This document shows, piece by piece, positions 40,343 through 48,177 of a stretch of DNA of 64,000 bases (the first letter of the stretch is position 1; every line of letters starts with the position of its first letter). The notes under the pieces were generated by a model. The model made no database searches and was not told where the DNA came from. It was given only the letters and a program-made list of their open reading frames with translations. Location of the stretch: NCBI RefSeq assembly GCF_900119085.1, contig NZ_FPIQ01000004.1, positions 1 through 64,000 of the forward strand, written 5' to 3'. Source of the stretch: Nitrosovibrio sp. Nv17 (GTDB lineage Bacteria > Pseudomonadota > Gammaproteobacteria > Burkholderiales > Nitrosomonadaceae). A program made the position numbers and the translations under genes.

Positions 40343-42619
40343 TCAGAAGTCCACGCTGGCGCTCAGCAGGAAGGTGCGGGGCATGCCCGCCACGAGGTAG
40401 CCTTGTCCCGGATAGCCTCCCACGGATGCCCAGTAGCCGTGGTTGGTGATGTTGTCGATGCGCCCGCGTACCGTGACCAGGCGTCCCGCTACCTCGGCGA
40501 GGTAGCGCAGGCCGAGGTCAAAGCGGGTCCATCCCGCGATCTTGACCGGATCCGTGTCGTTGATATACGAATATCGCGGGCCGGTGTGTACGACACGCCC
40601 GTCCAGGATCAGCCCGTCCACGAAGGGGATGTTCCAGTCAGCGCTCATGCTGGCCTGGAAGTTGGGCACACCGATCACGCGCATGCCATCCAGGCGGGCG
40701 TTGCCGGTGGCCTGCTGCCTTGCGTCCAGCCAGGTCGCGCCTCCCAGCACGCGCAGACCGCGCACCGGTTCCCCGAACACGCCCAATTCGACCCCGCGAT
40801 GACGGTCCTGCCCGGCGGCGACGAAGGTCGAGCTCGCGTCGATCACGCCACGCGGCTTGCTGGTGGTGAACAGTGCCAGCGTCGCCCCAAGCCTGCCGCC
40901 GTCGAACTTGACGCCCACCTCGGTCTGCTTGGAGACGTACGGGGCCAGCATCCTGCCGTTGTTGGTCGCCGTCACGGGCGCCTGCTCGCCCCGGCTCAGG
41001 CCCTCCACGTAATTGCCGTAGAGGGAGATCTGCCGGGTGAGCTTGTAGACCGCCGCGATGGTCGGGCTGACGTGGTCGCGGTCGTAGACGGGTGCCCGAA
41101 TACCCGTGTTGTATTCGAAGTCCTCCATGCGCAGGGTCTGGTAGCGCAGGCCGAAAGTCAGCAGCAGCCTGTCCTGCATCACCGAGAGCGTGTCGGCGGC
41201 TGCGAAGCTCATCAGGCGCACCCGCGCGTTCAACGCCGGCGCGGCGAGGTTGTTGCCCGTGAATGCGGTGCCGCTGAACGCGGGCCGGTTCCAGGACACG
41301 GGTGCGTAGAGATTGGTGGGTAGCGGATTGAAGAAGTCCCAGGCGTAGGCGTTCCTGCGCTCGTCCTTGAAATAGGCACCGGACAGGACCCAGCGGTGAT
41401 TGACCGGGCCGAGGTCGAAGTTGCCGCGCAGGCCCAGTTCGCTCGTATCGATGTAATCCTTGCGGGCGTTGTCGAAGCGCGCGGCCCCGCCGTCCCCACT
41501 TGCGCCGTCGGTCAAGGTGAAGTTGGCCAGTGAGTTGTTCTCCGTCGAGCGGCGCAGGCCGTATGCGCCCCACGCGGTGATACGGGAGGTGATGTCGAAT
41601 TCGCCGCGCAGGGTGCCGAACAGGTCGCGCTCGTTGGAGTAGGACCACGGCTGTGCGTAGTTGGTGGTAGGGTGGGGCAGCCGCGGTACGGAGGTCAGGC
41701 TGTTGTCGAGCATCACGTTGGTGCGCGTGCGCTTCAGCCGGTTGTCTTGCCAGCCGGCGTCCAGCGACAGGCGCAGCCTGTGGCTGCGCCAGTCCAGTCC
41801 CACGGCGGCCAGTCCCAGGCCCACATCCTCGTGGTCCACCGACGTGCCGCCGCCGCGATAGGCGCCGTTGAAGCGGATGCCCAGGTTCCGATCGGGTCCG
41901 AAGCGGCGGGCGACGTCGACCGCCACATGATGGTGCAGGCCGCTACCCACGTTCGCCGTCAGGCGGGTGAGGGCTTCGTTCGGCGCACGCTTGGGCAGCA
42001 GGTTGATCGCGCCGCCGATGCCCCCGCCGCCCGGGTTGGCGCCGATGAGAAAGGCCGAGGCCCCGCGCAGCACCTCCACGCGCTCGAACAGTTCTGTGGC
42101 GATGTACTGGCGTGGCAGCACGCTGAACAACCCGTTGAAGCCCAGGTCGTCGGAACCCAGCGTGAAGCCGCGGATGAAGTAGGATTCCTGGAAGTTGCCG
42201 AAACCGCGCGCCACCCGCACGCTGGGGTCGCTCTGCAGGACTTCGCCGACGCTGCGCGCCTGTCTGTCCTGGATGAATTCATTGGTGTAGCTGGTGATGG
42301 AAAAGGGGGTATCCATGTTGTCGTTCGTGCCCAGTATCCCCGCCCGTCCGCCGCGCGCCACCTGGCCGCCCGCGTAGGCGGGCGAAAGGCCCTGGGCGGA
42401 GGCATCGGCACTCGCATTGACGGTGATGGCGGGAAGTTCCACCGCTGCCATGCCGACCTCGGGTGCCTCTGAGCCGGAGGCGGGTCGAAGATCGGTTGGG
42501 GGCGTGGTGGCCTTCCCCGGCGGGACTTCCCCGGGGCTGACGGATTGGGCTTGGGCGGCGTGAGTCGCGGCGGCGAGTGCGACGGCTAGGAGTAGTGGAG
42601 GGAATCGGTTCGATGGCAT
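40343..42619 (-). CDS. TonB-dependent siderophore-type outer-membrane receptor
   Basis: A 758-residue receptor: signal peptide ending AQA-QSV, plug domain (about 95-205, with RGFTLGSDD and VEVLRGASAFLIGANPGG), then a 22-strand barrel ending in Phe. The FhuA/FoxA-like style (VGEVLQSDPSVRV, YIATELFERVEVLRG) points to ferric siderophore uptake. ATG 42619 starts the signal peptide. A Fur-like box overlapping a -10/-35 pair lies about 100-135 bases upstream, so iron repression is likely. Energy would come from the exbB-exbD-tonB-like operon or another TonB. Confidence 0.92.
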   Translation of the reverse strand: MPSNRFPPLLLAVALAAATHAAQAQSVSPGEVPPGKATTPPTDLRPASGSEAPEVGMAAVELPAITVNASADASAQGLSPAYAGGQVARGGRAGILGTNDNMDTPFSITSYTNEFIQDRQARSVGEVLQSDPSVRVARGFGNFQESYFIRGFTLGSDDLGFNGLFSVLPRQYIATELFERVEVLRGASAFLIGANPGGGGIGGAINLLPKRAPNEALTRLTANVGSGLHHHVAVDVARRFGPDRNLGIRFNGAYRGGGTSVDHEDVGLGLAAVGLDWRSHRLRLSLDAGWQDNRLKRTRTNVMLDNSLTSVPRLPHPTTNYAQPWSYSNERDLFGTLRGEFDITSRITAWGAYGLRRSTENNSLANFTLTDGASGDGGAARFDNARKDYIDTSELGLRGNFDLGPVNHRWVLSGAYFKDERRNAYAWDFFNPLPTNLYAPVSWNRPAFSGTAFTGNNLAAPALNARVRLMSFAAADTLSVMQDRLLLTFGLRYQTLRMEDFEYNTGIRAPVYDRDHVSPTIAAVYKLTRQISLYGNYVEGLSRGEQAPVTATNNGRMLAPYVSKQTEVGVKFDGGRLGATLALFTTSKPRGVIDASSTFVAAGQDRHRGVELGVFGEPVRGLRVLGGATWLDARQQATGNARLDGMRVIGVPNFQASMSADWNIPFVDGLILDGRVVHTGPRYSYINDTDPVKIAGWTRFDLGLRYLAEVAGRLVTVRGRIDNITNHGYWASVGGYPGQGYLVAGMPRTFLLSASVDF

Positions 42620-42716
42620 AGGATGTCGGACGGCGATGAAGGCCGTATCAATAATCGGTGGTCGGGAAAAGGTGGCGGGACGTCGCCCGATGCATGGCGG
42701 ATCCATCCGCGCGGAG

Positions 42717-42756
42717 ATTATAGCCGGCTTGTAAAATGAATGATAAGCATTTTCGT
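42717..42756 (-). promoter_or_regulatory. Promoter and Fur-like box of the receptor gene
   Basis: Reading on the minus strand, a perfect TATAAT lies at 42722-42717. A -35-like TTATCA (42746-42741) sits 18 bases before it. The -35 is embedded in a palindrome whose core ATGATAAGCATT (plus strand, 42740-42751) matches 11 of 12 central bases of the Fur consensus. Confidence 0.65.
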
Positions 42757-42901
42757 TTGCGTTGAGCAGATACCGAGTCGCCGTTGCCGCACACCCGTGC
42801 GCGGAATACCCCGCCGTCATGCCGCCTGCGGTTTCCGCGTGAAATGAGACTGTGCTATCCTATGCAGGTCCGGTATGAGCCTGCCGCTGGAGCGGCCGGG
42901 A

Positions 42902-43468
42902 ATGGCCATGAATTCTGCATGTGTGGCGATCTATGCCGCCTGCCTGCTGGTTTCGCTGTCATTCATGCACGCTGCATGGGCAGCGGTGGATTGCGCTACC
43001 TTGCCGCGCTGGGTCAGGATGGAGAATGGCGTGCGGCTGAATCAGGCGCACGTTTTCTGTGGCGAGGAATCGGAAGGTCGCGCGAAGGGCCTGCATGCGC
43101 GTCCCGGGGGGAAGAACCCGGCGACGGTGCGGGATTTCACGATCCAGGATTTTCCCGATTCCACGGGAATCTACAGCGGGCGATGGTCCCACGTGCGCAG
43201 CCCCGGGCGCGGGAAGTTTTCCTCCATGTTTCCGGACGACTGCTCGGTGGAACAGATCCTCAAGTCCGTCGCCCATGCCTCGTCGCATCCCGAGCGCAGT
43301 TGTCCGCCGGGCGCCCCCGGATGGATCCGGTGCGGCAGGAACCGCCCCGCCGATCCCGCGGCGGGCGGGCTGGCGAACTACTGCAGCCGCGACGGGACGT
43401 TTTTTCTGATCGGCTTCTCCGAGCCCTGGAACGGCAGGATCAACACCGCATTCCCCATCCGCCCATGA
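42902..43468 (+). CDS. Secreted EndoU-family ribonuclease (toxin candidate)
   Basis: A 188-residue protein with a signal peptide (cleavage near AWA-AVD) and a single EndoU domain. The family signatures appear in order: AHVFCGE with H50, LHARPGG with H65, a GIYSGRW strand, RGKFSSMFPDDCS with K105, and a terminal INTAFPI. The His-His-Lys set matches EndoU RNase catalysis. Such domains usually sit at the tips of CdiA-like polymorphic toxins; here it is alone behind a Sec signal. The stop overlaps the next ATG (ATGA). ATG 42902 has GGAG nine bases upstream; ATG 42875 is an alternative. Confidence 0.8.
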   Translation: MAMNSACVAIYAACLLVSLSFMHAAWAAVDCATLPRWVRMENGVRLNQAHVFCGEESEGRAKGLHARPGGKNPATVRDFTIQDFPDSTGIYSGRWSHVRSPGRGKFSSMFPDDCSVEQILKSVAHASSHPERSCPPGAPGWIRCGRNRPADPAAGGLANYCSRDGTFFLIGFSEPWNGRINTAFPIRP

Positions 43469-43794
43469 ATGCTTCCCCCATTGCGAACTTCACCTGGCCG
43501 GGACGGTTGCACGGCGATCCGGCACACGACCTGATCGTCGCCTATCTCGTCGTCGACATCCAGAAGAATCTCCAGTGGGCTGAGGAGCTGCTGCGCAAGA
43601 CACGGGCGGTGGGAGCGGGGGAGGCACCCTTCTGGGAGAGGATGGGGAACGCCTACTGGCTGCGCCTGTACCCCGACCATGCCGAGATCGAGGAAGACTA
43701 TGCCGCAGAACCCGGCAGTGCCACCACGGTTCCCCTTGGCGAGTTCGAGGCGGCTGTTGTAGCATGGCGGGCATTCCTGGCGCTGCGTGGGTGA
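43465..43794 (+). CDS. Small acidic protein, candidate EndoU immunity protein
   Basis: A 109-residue soluble acidic protein without a signal peptide, starting inside the stop of the EndoU gene (ATGA overlap). The sequence (ANFTWPGRLHGD, NAYWLRLYPDHAEIEEDY, EFEAAVVAWRAFL) has a compact alpha/beta look with many acidic and aromatic residues, as immunity proteins against RNase toxins often do. No named family is recognised with certainty. The immunity role is inferred from overlap, size and partner. A cytosolic immunity protein for an exported toxin would protect against toxin arriving from kin or not yet exported. Confidence 0.6.
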   Translation: MNASPIANFTWPGRLHGDPAHDLIVAYLVVDIQKNLQWAEELLRKTRAVGAGEAPFWERMGNAYWLRLYPDHAEIEEDYAAEPGSATTVPLGEFEAAVVAWRAFLALRG

Positions 43795-43926
43795 AATCCA
43801 TCCGGGGCGGATGATCCGTTCCGGGAGCGTTGACCACCAGGCGATTATTCGGGATACTTCCAGCGTTCCGCGAGGCATCGATCTGCGCGCCTCGCCCCGT
43901 TCCCTCATTCCGATGCCTTGTTCCTC

Positions 43927-44238
43927 ATGAAGAGCGTACTTGCGGCGCTGTCCATTCTCTGCCTGGGAGGATGCGCCCTGCTCGCCGATCGGGAATCCGC
44001 CGTGGCGAACGACGGCCGCAGGGTATACTCCATCACCGGCCTGTACGACGGCGAATCGGGGTCGAGGGAGCAGGCCCTGTACGCCCTGGACATCGATGCG
44101 CGCAACCTGTGCGGAGCGGAGTACACGCGCTTGTCCGAGGAGGCGCGCCCGATCATGAATCCCAGCGGAAGCGTGGTCTCTTCGCGCCTCGTCTGGGAGA
44201 TCAGGTGCCATCCCCGGCCCGCACCGGACGCGCCCTGA
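43927..44238 (+). CDS. Small lipoprotein, WEIRC family member 2
   Basis: A 103-residue predicted lipoprotein (lipobox LGGC). Its second half (LCGAEYTRLSEEARPIM, then a gap, then LVWEIRC) aligns with the lipoprotein at 34570-34893, including the paired cysteines 20-30 residues apart. The Cys pair may form a disulfide. ATG 43927 is chosen; no strong ribosome site is seen. It is followed after five bases by a larger lipoprotein gene, so they probably share an operon. Function unknown. Confidence 0.65.
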   Translation: MKSVLAALSILCLGGCALLADRESAVANDGRRVYSITGLYDGESGSREQALYALDIDARNLCGAEYTRLSEEARPIMNPSGSVVSSRLVWEIRCHPRPAPDAP

Positions 44239-44243
44239 CCGCC

Positions 44244-45443
44244 ATGCCGATCCTGTGGCGCCATCCATCGCGGTTCCTGTGCGTGTGCCTGCTGCCCCTG
44301 CTCTACGGATGCGTGTCGCCGGTGGCGCTGCATCGCGCGGTGAGCGCCTACGACGATGCCATCACCAGTGCCGTTTCCCGGCAGCTGCTGACGAACATCG
44401 CCCGTGCCCACCATCACCAGCCGATCCATTTCACCGGCGTCTCGAACGTGGCGGCCACCTTCGATTTCCGCTTCAGTGCCGGCGCCACGCCTGCGCTCGG
44501 AGGGCTGGCCGGGCAGGTATTGATGCCGATATTCGGCGGCAGCGTGGCGGAGAATCCCACGATCAGCATCGTTCCGATCGAAGGCGAGGAGTTCACCAGG
44601 CGGCTGCTGACCCCGTTCCAGCAGGGCAAGCTCATGCTGCTGTTGCGCCAGCGCTTCGATATCGATCTGCTGCTGCGGCTGATGGCACAGGAAGTCCTCG
44701 TGCAGGAGCTCGGATCGGTGGCGACGTACCGCAACAGGCCTTCTGATGCGGTGGGTTACGAGATGTTTCGCAAGGTGGTGCTGCACCTGTCGGCGATCCA
44801 GGATCAGAACCGCCTGTACGCCGAGCCGCTGAACCTGGAGCACAGCTGGGTCCTGCCTGCGGCGTCGGTGTCCGCCGAGGGGTTCCAGGCCCTGGAGAAG
44901 GAGTTCTCTGTACGCTACGACCGCCAGGATGACGCCTTCACGCTCCATCGCAAGAGGCAGGGACCCATTCTGATCACCAATTATGATCCTGGCATGCTAT
45001 CCGGCACCGAGCGCGCGCAACTGGCGGAAGAGGCCAAGGGTTGGGATGTCCATGACGTCGCATTCGACATCCGTCCCGATGGAGCGGGCGGAGAGTGGCC
45101 CATGCGCGGCGTGTTCCGCCTGAGAAGCTTTCACGCGATCATCAGTTTCCTCGGCCGCTCGCTGGGAGATGAACCGGAGTATGCCGTGGGAAAGGATCCG
45201 CGTACCCCGCCCGTCATCGACGACGAGAATCCTGCCGCCACCATGGAATTCGTCGTGGAGGACGCCGTGCCGCCGGATGCCGACCTGTCGATCCGCTCGC
45301 ACGGCCGATACTACGCGTTGCATGCGCGGGGAGCGCATGCCCGCTGGAACCGCGACGCGTTCCAGATGCTGTACCTGTTGTTCCAGATGACCGTGACCGA
45401 TTTGCCGCGTACGGGCGTACCGAGCATCACCATCGCCAAGTAG
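44244..45443 (+). CDS. Predicted lipoprotein of about 399 residues, unknown function
   Basis: A protein with a short signal and lipobox (LLYGC), then an alpha/beta-rich body without a recognised enzymatic motif. Notable stretches are SRQLLTNIARAHHHQPIHF near the N-terminus, suggesting a conserved helix with a His cluster, and a C-terminal FQMLYLLFQMT helix. Similar hypothetical lipoproteins occur in Proteobacteria. It follows the small WEIRC lipoprotein by five bases. The frame open from 43830 is not the gene. Confidence 0.7.
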   Translation: MPILWRHPSRFLCVCLLPLLYGCVSPVALHRAVSAYDDAITSAVSRQLLTNIARAHHHQPIHFTGVSNVAATFDFRFSAGATPALGGLAGQVLMPIFGGSVAENPTISIVPIEGEEFTRRLLTPFQQGKLMLLLRQRFDIDLLLRLMAQEVLVQELGSVATYRNRPSDAVGYEMFRKVVLHLSAIQDQNRLYAEPLNLEHSWVLPAASVSAEGFQALEKEFSVRYDRQDDAFTLHRKRQGPILITNYDPGMLSGTERAQLAEEAKGWDVHDVAFDIRPDGAGGEWPMRGVFRLRSFHAIISFLGRSLGDEPEYAVGKDPRTPPVIDDENPAATMEFVVEDAVPPDADLSIRSHGRYYALHARGAHARWNRDAFQMLYLLFQMTVTDLPRTGVPSITIAK

Positions 45444-45455
45444 GCCGGGCGCGCC

Positions 45456-45755
45456 TCAATGCCCTTCGCTGATCAATGCCTCCGGAGGCAGCGCCGCCTG
45501 TCGGATCTCGACCGTCTTGCGGCGGCTTCTCGCCCCATGCCGGAGCGTGACCCGATGCCGCGACACGCCGAACGCCTCGGCGAGAAACGCCAGCAGGGCG
45601 GCGTTGGCCGCGCCGTCCACCGCGGGTGCGGCAAGCCTGATCTTGAGTGCGTCGCCGTGCAATCCGGCGACCTCGGTACGCCTCGCGCCGGGCTGCACGT
45701 GCAGGGTGAGCGTATACCGCTGTCCGGCGTCGTCGCTGCGGTACCAGGATGGCAT
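45456..45755 (-). CDS. yggU: DUF167 / YggU family protein
   Basis: A 99-residue protein of the conserved UPF0235 family. It has the GARRTEVAGLHGDALKIRL and VDGAANAALLAFLAEAFGV motifs of the fold. Function not established. ATG 45755 fits family length; ATG 45773 adds six residues. It is the last gene of a proC-yggT-yggU cluster. Confidence 0.88.
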   Translation of the reverse strand: MPSWYRSDDAGQRYTLTLHVQPGARRTEVAGLHGDALKIRLAAPAVDGAANAALLAFLAEAFGVSRHRVTLRHGARSRRKTVEIRQAALPPEALISEGH

Positions 45756-45814
45756 GGGCGGGGTGCCGGGCATGAAAGGCTGTAGGGGCTGCGGCAGGGC
45801 AGGGTTCCCGGGCG

Positions 45815-46387
45815 TCAGAACAGCATGGAGACCTGGCGGTTCGCGCTTGCCACCATGAACAGCAGCAACTGGATGATCACCAGCACGAACAGGGGGGACA
45901 GGTCGACGTTGGCGATGGGCGGAACGTACCGGCGGACGACTCCCAGGAAGGGTCTCGTGAAGCTGTCGAGTATCGGAGCGAAGGGGGTATGGGGGTTGAC
46001 CCACGAAAGCAGCGCCTGCGCGATCACCGCCACCAGGATGATGTACAGCGTCGTGCGGATGATGGCCAGTATACCCAGCAGGCCCAGCCCCGCGACGGCG
46101 ATGCCGGGACTCGACGCGAACGCGTATCCCTGCAGCATGAGCATGCTGGCCAGCAGGATGCACTGGGTCAGCCATGCCAGTACCAGGGTGGACAGGTCCA
46201 TGCCACCGTAGCCGGGGATGATGCGGCGTGCCGGCCGCACCATGAAGTCGGTGAGCGCTGCCAGAAACTGCGACAGCGGGTTGCGGTAGGGCGCACGCAC
46301 CAGCTGCATGTAGAATCGCAGCAGCAGCGCGAGGGAAAACAGGCCCAGCAGGGTATCGAGCAGGAATGCCAGCATCTGGTTGAGCAC
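45815..46387 (-). CDS. yggT: YggT family membrane protein
   Basis: A 190-residue membrane protein built from two YggT repeats, each with a helix pair and the RPARRIIPG / RPFLGVVRRYVPP motif. The family is linked to osmotic stress tolerance and membrane or cell-division functions in some bacteria. It lies 17 bases after proC and before yggU, the common order, with yggS absent. Confidence 0.9.
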   Translation of the reverse strand: MLNQMLAFLLDTLLGLFSLALLLRFYMQLVRAPYRNPLSQFLAALTDFMVRPARRIIPGYGGMDLSTLVLAWLTQCILLASMLMLQGYAFASSPGIAVAGLGLLGILAIIRTTLYIILVAVIAQALLSWVNPHTPFAPILDSFTRPFLGVVRRYVPPIANVDLSPLFVLVIIQLLLFMVASANRQVSMLF

Positions 46388-46404
46388 GCGTATCTCCGGA
46401 ATCG

Positions 46405-47217
46405 CTACGGTTCGCCCAGCTGGTCGCCCAGTTCGCGCGATCGCAGGCTGGCCGCACGGGCCGCGTGCAGGATCGCCTCCCTGACCTTGCCGTCATCCAG
46501 CGCCTGGATCGCCCGTTCCGTGGTTCCCCCTCGCGAGGTGACGCGGGCGCGCAGCGTAGCGGCGTCGTCGCCGCCATGGCTTGCCAGCCTGGCGGCCCCC
46601 AGGAAGGTGTCCAGCGTCAGCTGCCGCGCCTGATCCGCATCGAGGCCCAGCGTCTGTCCTGCTGCCTGCAGGGCCTCCATGAAATAGAAGACGTAGGCCG
46701 GGCCGCTGCCCGAGACGGCGGTGACCGCATCCAGCAGCTCCTCGCTCTGGCACCACAGCACCGAGCCCACCGCACCCAGTATGGTTTCGGCGGCGTGTCT
46801 TTGCTCCGCGTCGACCCCCGCCAGCGCATACAGGCCGGTGACCCCCGCCTGCACCAGCGCAGGTGTGTTCGGCATGGCCCGCACCACCCGTTCGTAGCCG
46901 CCCAGCCAGCGGCCGATATCCATGGCGCGGATGCCGGCCGCGATGGAAACCACCAGGTGGCGCTCGAGCAGGGGTGCCAGTGCGCGCGCCACGGGGGCAA
47001 GCTGCTGCGGCTTGACCGCCAGCAGGACCACGTCGCTGCCGGCGACGCCCTCCGCAAGTTCCGCCGTCGACGCGACGCCGAGTTCCGTCCGTATCCTTTC
47101 ACGTCGGCCGGCGTCGATCTCCACCACCCGTATCCGTCCAGGCGAATAGCCCTGCCGCAGCAATCCGCCGATCAGGGCGAACGACATGTTGCCGCCGCCG
47201 ATGAATGCAATGTTCAT
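46405..47217 (-). CDS. proC: Pyrroline-5-carboxylate reductase
   Basis: A 270-residue enzyme for the last step of proline synthesis, reducing pyrroline-5-carboxylate with NAD(P)H. The N-terminal Rossmann motif is FIGGGNMSFALIGGL and the C-terminal signature is GSGPAYVFYFMEAL. The length is typical. ATG 47217 is chosen because the Rossmann motif must begin there; the longer frame is spurious. Confidence 0.95.
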   Translation of the reverse strand: MNIAFIGGGNMSFALIGGLLRQGYSPGRIRVVEIDAGRRERIRTELGVASTAELAEGVAGSDVVLLAVKPQQLAPVARALAPLLERHLVVSIAAGIRAMDIGRWLGGYERVVRAMPNTPALVQAGVTGLYALAGVDAEQRHAAETILGAVGSVLWCQSEELLDAVTAVSGSGPAYVFYFMEALQAAGQTLGLDADQARQLTLDTFLGAARLASHGGDDAATLRARVTSRGGTTERAIQALDDGKVREAILHAARAASLRSRELGDQLGEP

Positions 47218-47333
47218 GGATGTTCCATCAGCCGATCCGTATCGGGTCAAGTATACCGCCTGACTCCCGGGGGCAACAACCGCCGGGCCAGGAAGTTCCT
47301 GCGGGAATATGGCATCGTTTCTTCCTCCATGGG

Positions 47334-48149
47334 CTATCGCTGGCAGTGCGGGCAGTAGAAGCTGGAGCGCTGCCCCTGGCGGATGTGGCGGATGGCGGTG
47401 CCGCACCTGCGGCAGGGCTGGCCTCCGCGCCGGTATACCCAGTAGCATTGCTGGAAGTAGCCGGGATTGCCGGTGCTGTCGACGAAATCGCGCAGCGTGC
47501 TGCCGCCCGCCGCAATCGACAGGCTGAGCGTTTCCTTGATGGCCTCCACCAATTTTCCGTACCGGCGCAGGCCGATGCGCCCCGCGGACACGGTGGGATC
47601 GATCCCCGCGGCGAAGAGAGCCTCGCTTGCGTAGATGTTGCCCACGCCCACCACGACCTGGCTGTTCATCAGTATCTGCTTGATGCTGGCAGTGCGCCCC
47701 CGTGTCTTTTCGTACAGCAGGCGGCCGGTGAACGTCGCGGCCAGGGGCTCGGGGCCGAGCCGGGCCAGCAGCGCATGGCGCATGACGTCTCCGGTCGACC
47801 ACAGCATCGCGCCGAAGCGGCGCGGATCATGGAAGCGCAGGATGGCGCCGGTGGCCAGCACCAGGTCGACATGGTCGTGTTTCCGCGGCGGCAGGGCGGC
47901 GTGCAGCACCCGCAGGCTGCCGGACATGCCCAGGTGCAGGATCAGCGTGCCGCGGCCGCAGTCCAGCAGCAGATACTTCCCCCGCCGGGACACGGTGCGG
48001 ATGGTGGCGCCTTCGAGGGTGCGCGCCAGATCTTCCGGCAGCGGCCAGCGCAGGCCGGGAGTACGCAGCACGACGCTCGCGACGCGGCATCCTTCCAGAT
48101 ATGGAGCGATGCCGCGGCGGGTGACTTCGACTTCGGGCAGTTCGGGCAA
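47334..48149 (-). CDS. mutM: Formamidopyrimidine-DNA glycosylase (TTG start)
   Basis: A 271-residue base-excision repair enzyme removing 8-oxoguanine. The catalytic Pro must be residue 2 after Met removal. Here PELPEVEV is directly preceded by TTG at 48149, which fixes the start there rather than at the upstream in-frame Met. The zinc finger C-x2-C-x16-C-x2-C closes the protein. The Lys and Glu of the active site (E3, RRGKYLLLD) are present. Confidence 0.95.
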   Translation of the reverse strand: MPELPEVEVTRRGIAPYLEGCRVASVVLRTPGLRWPLPEDLARTLEGATIRTVSRRGKYLLLDCGRGTLILHLGMSGSLRVLHAALPPRKHDHVDLVLATGAILRFHDPRRFGAMLWSTGDVMRHALLARLGPEPLAATFTGRLLYEKTRGRTASIKQILMNSQVVVGVGNIYASEALFAAGIDPTVSAGRIGLRRYGKLVEAIKETLSLSIAAGGSTLRDFVDSTGNPGYFQQCYWVYRRGGQPCRRCGTAIRHIRQGQRSSFYCPHCQR

Positions 48150-48177
48150 GGGCGGCGTGTTTCGCGGGATTCGGGTC

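Noticed and set aside
43465-43794. Reading the whole plus-strand frame from 42784 as one 336-residue protein
   Set aside because: Its first two thirds are out of frame with the EndoU domain, which is the real gene there; only the part after 43465 is separate and plausible.
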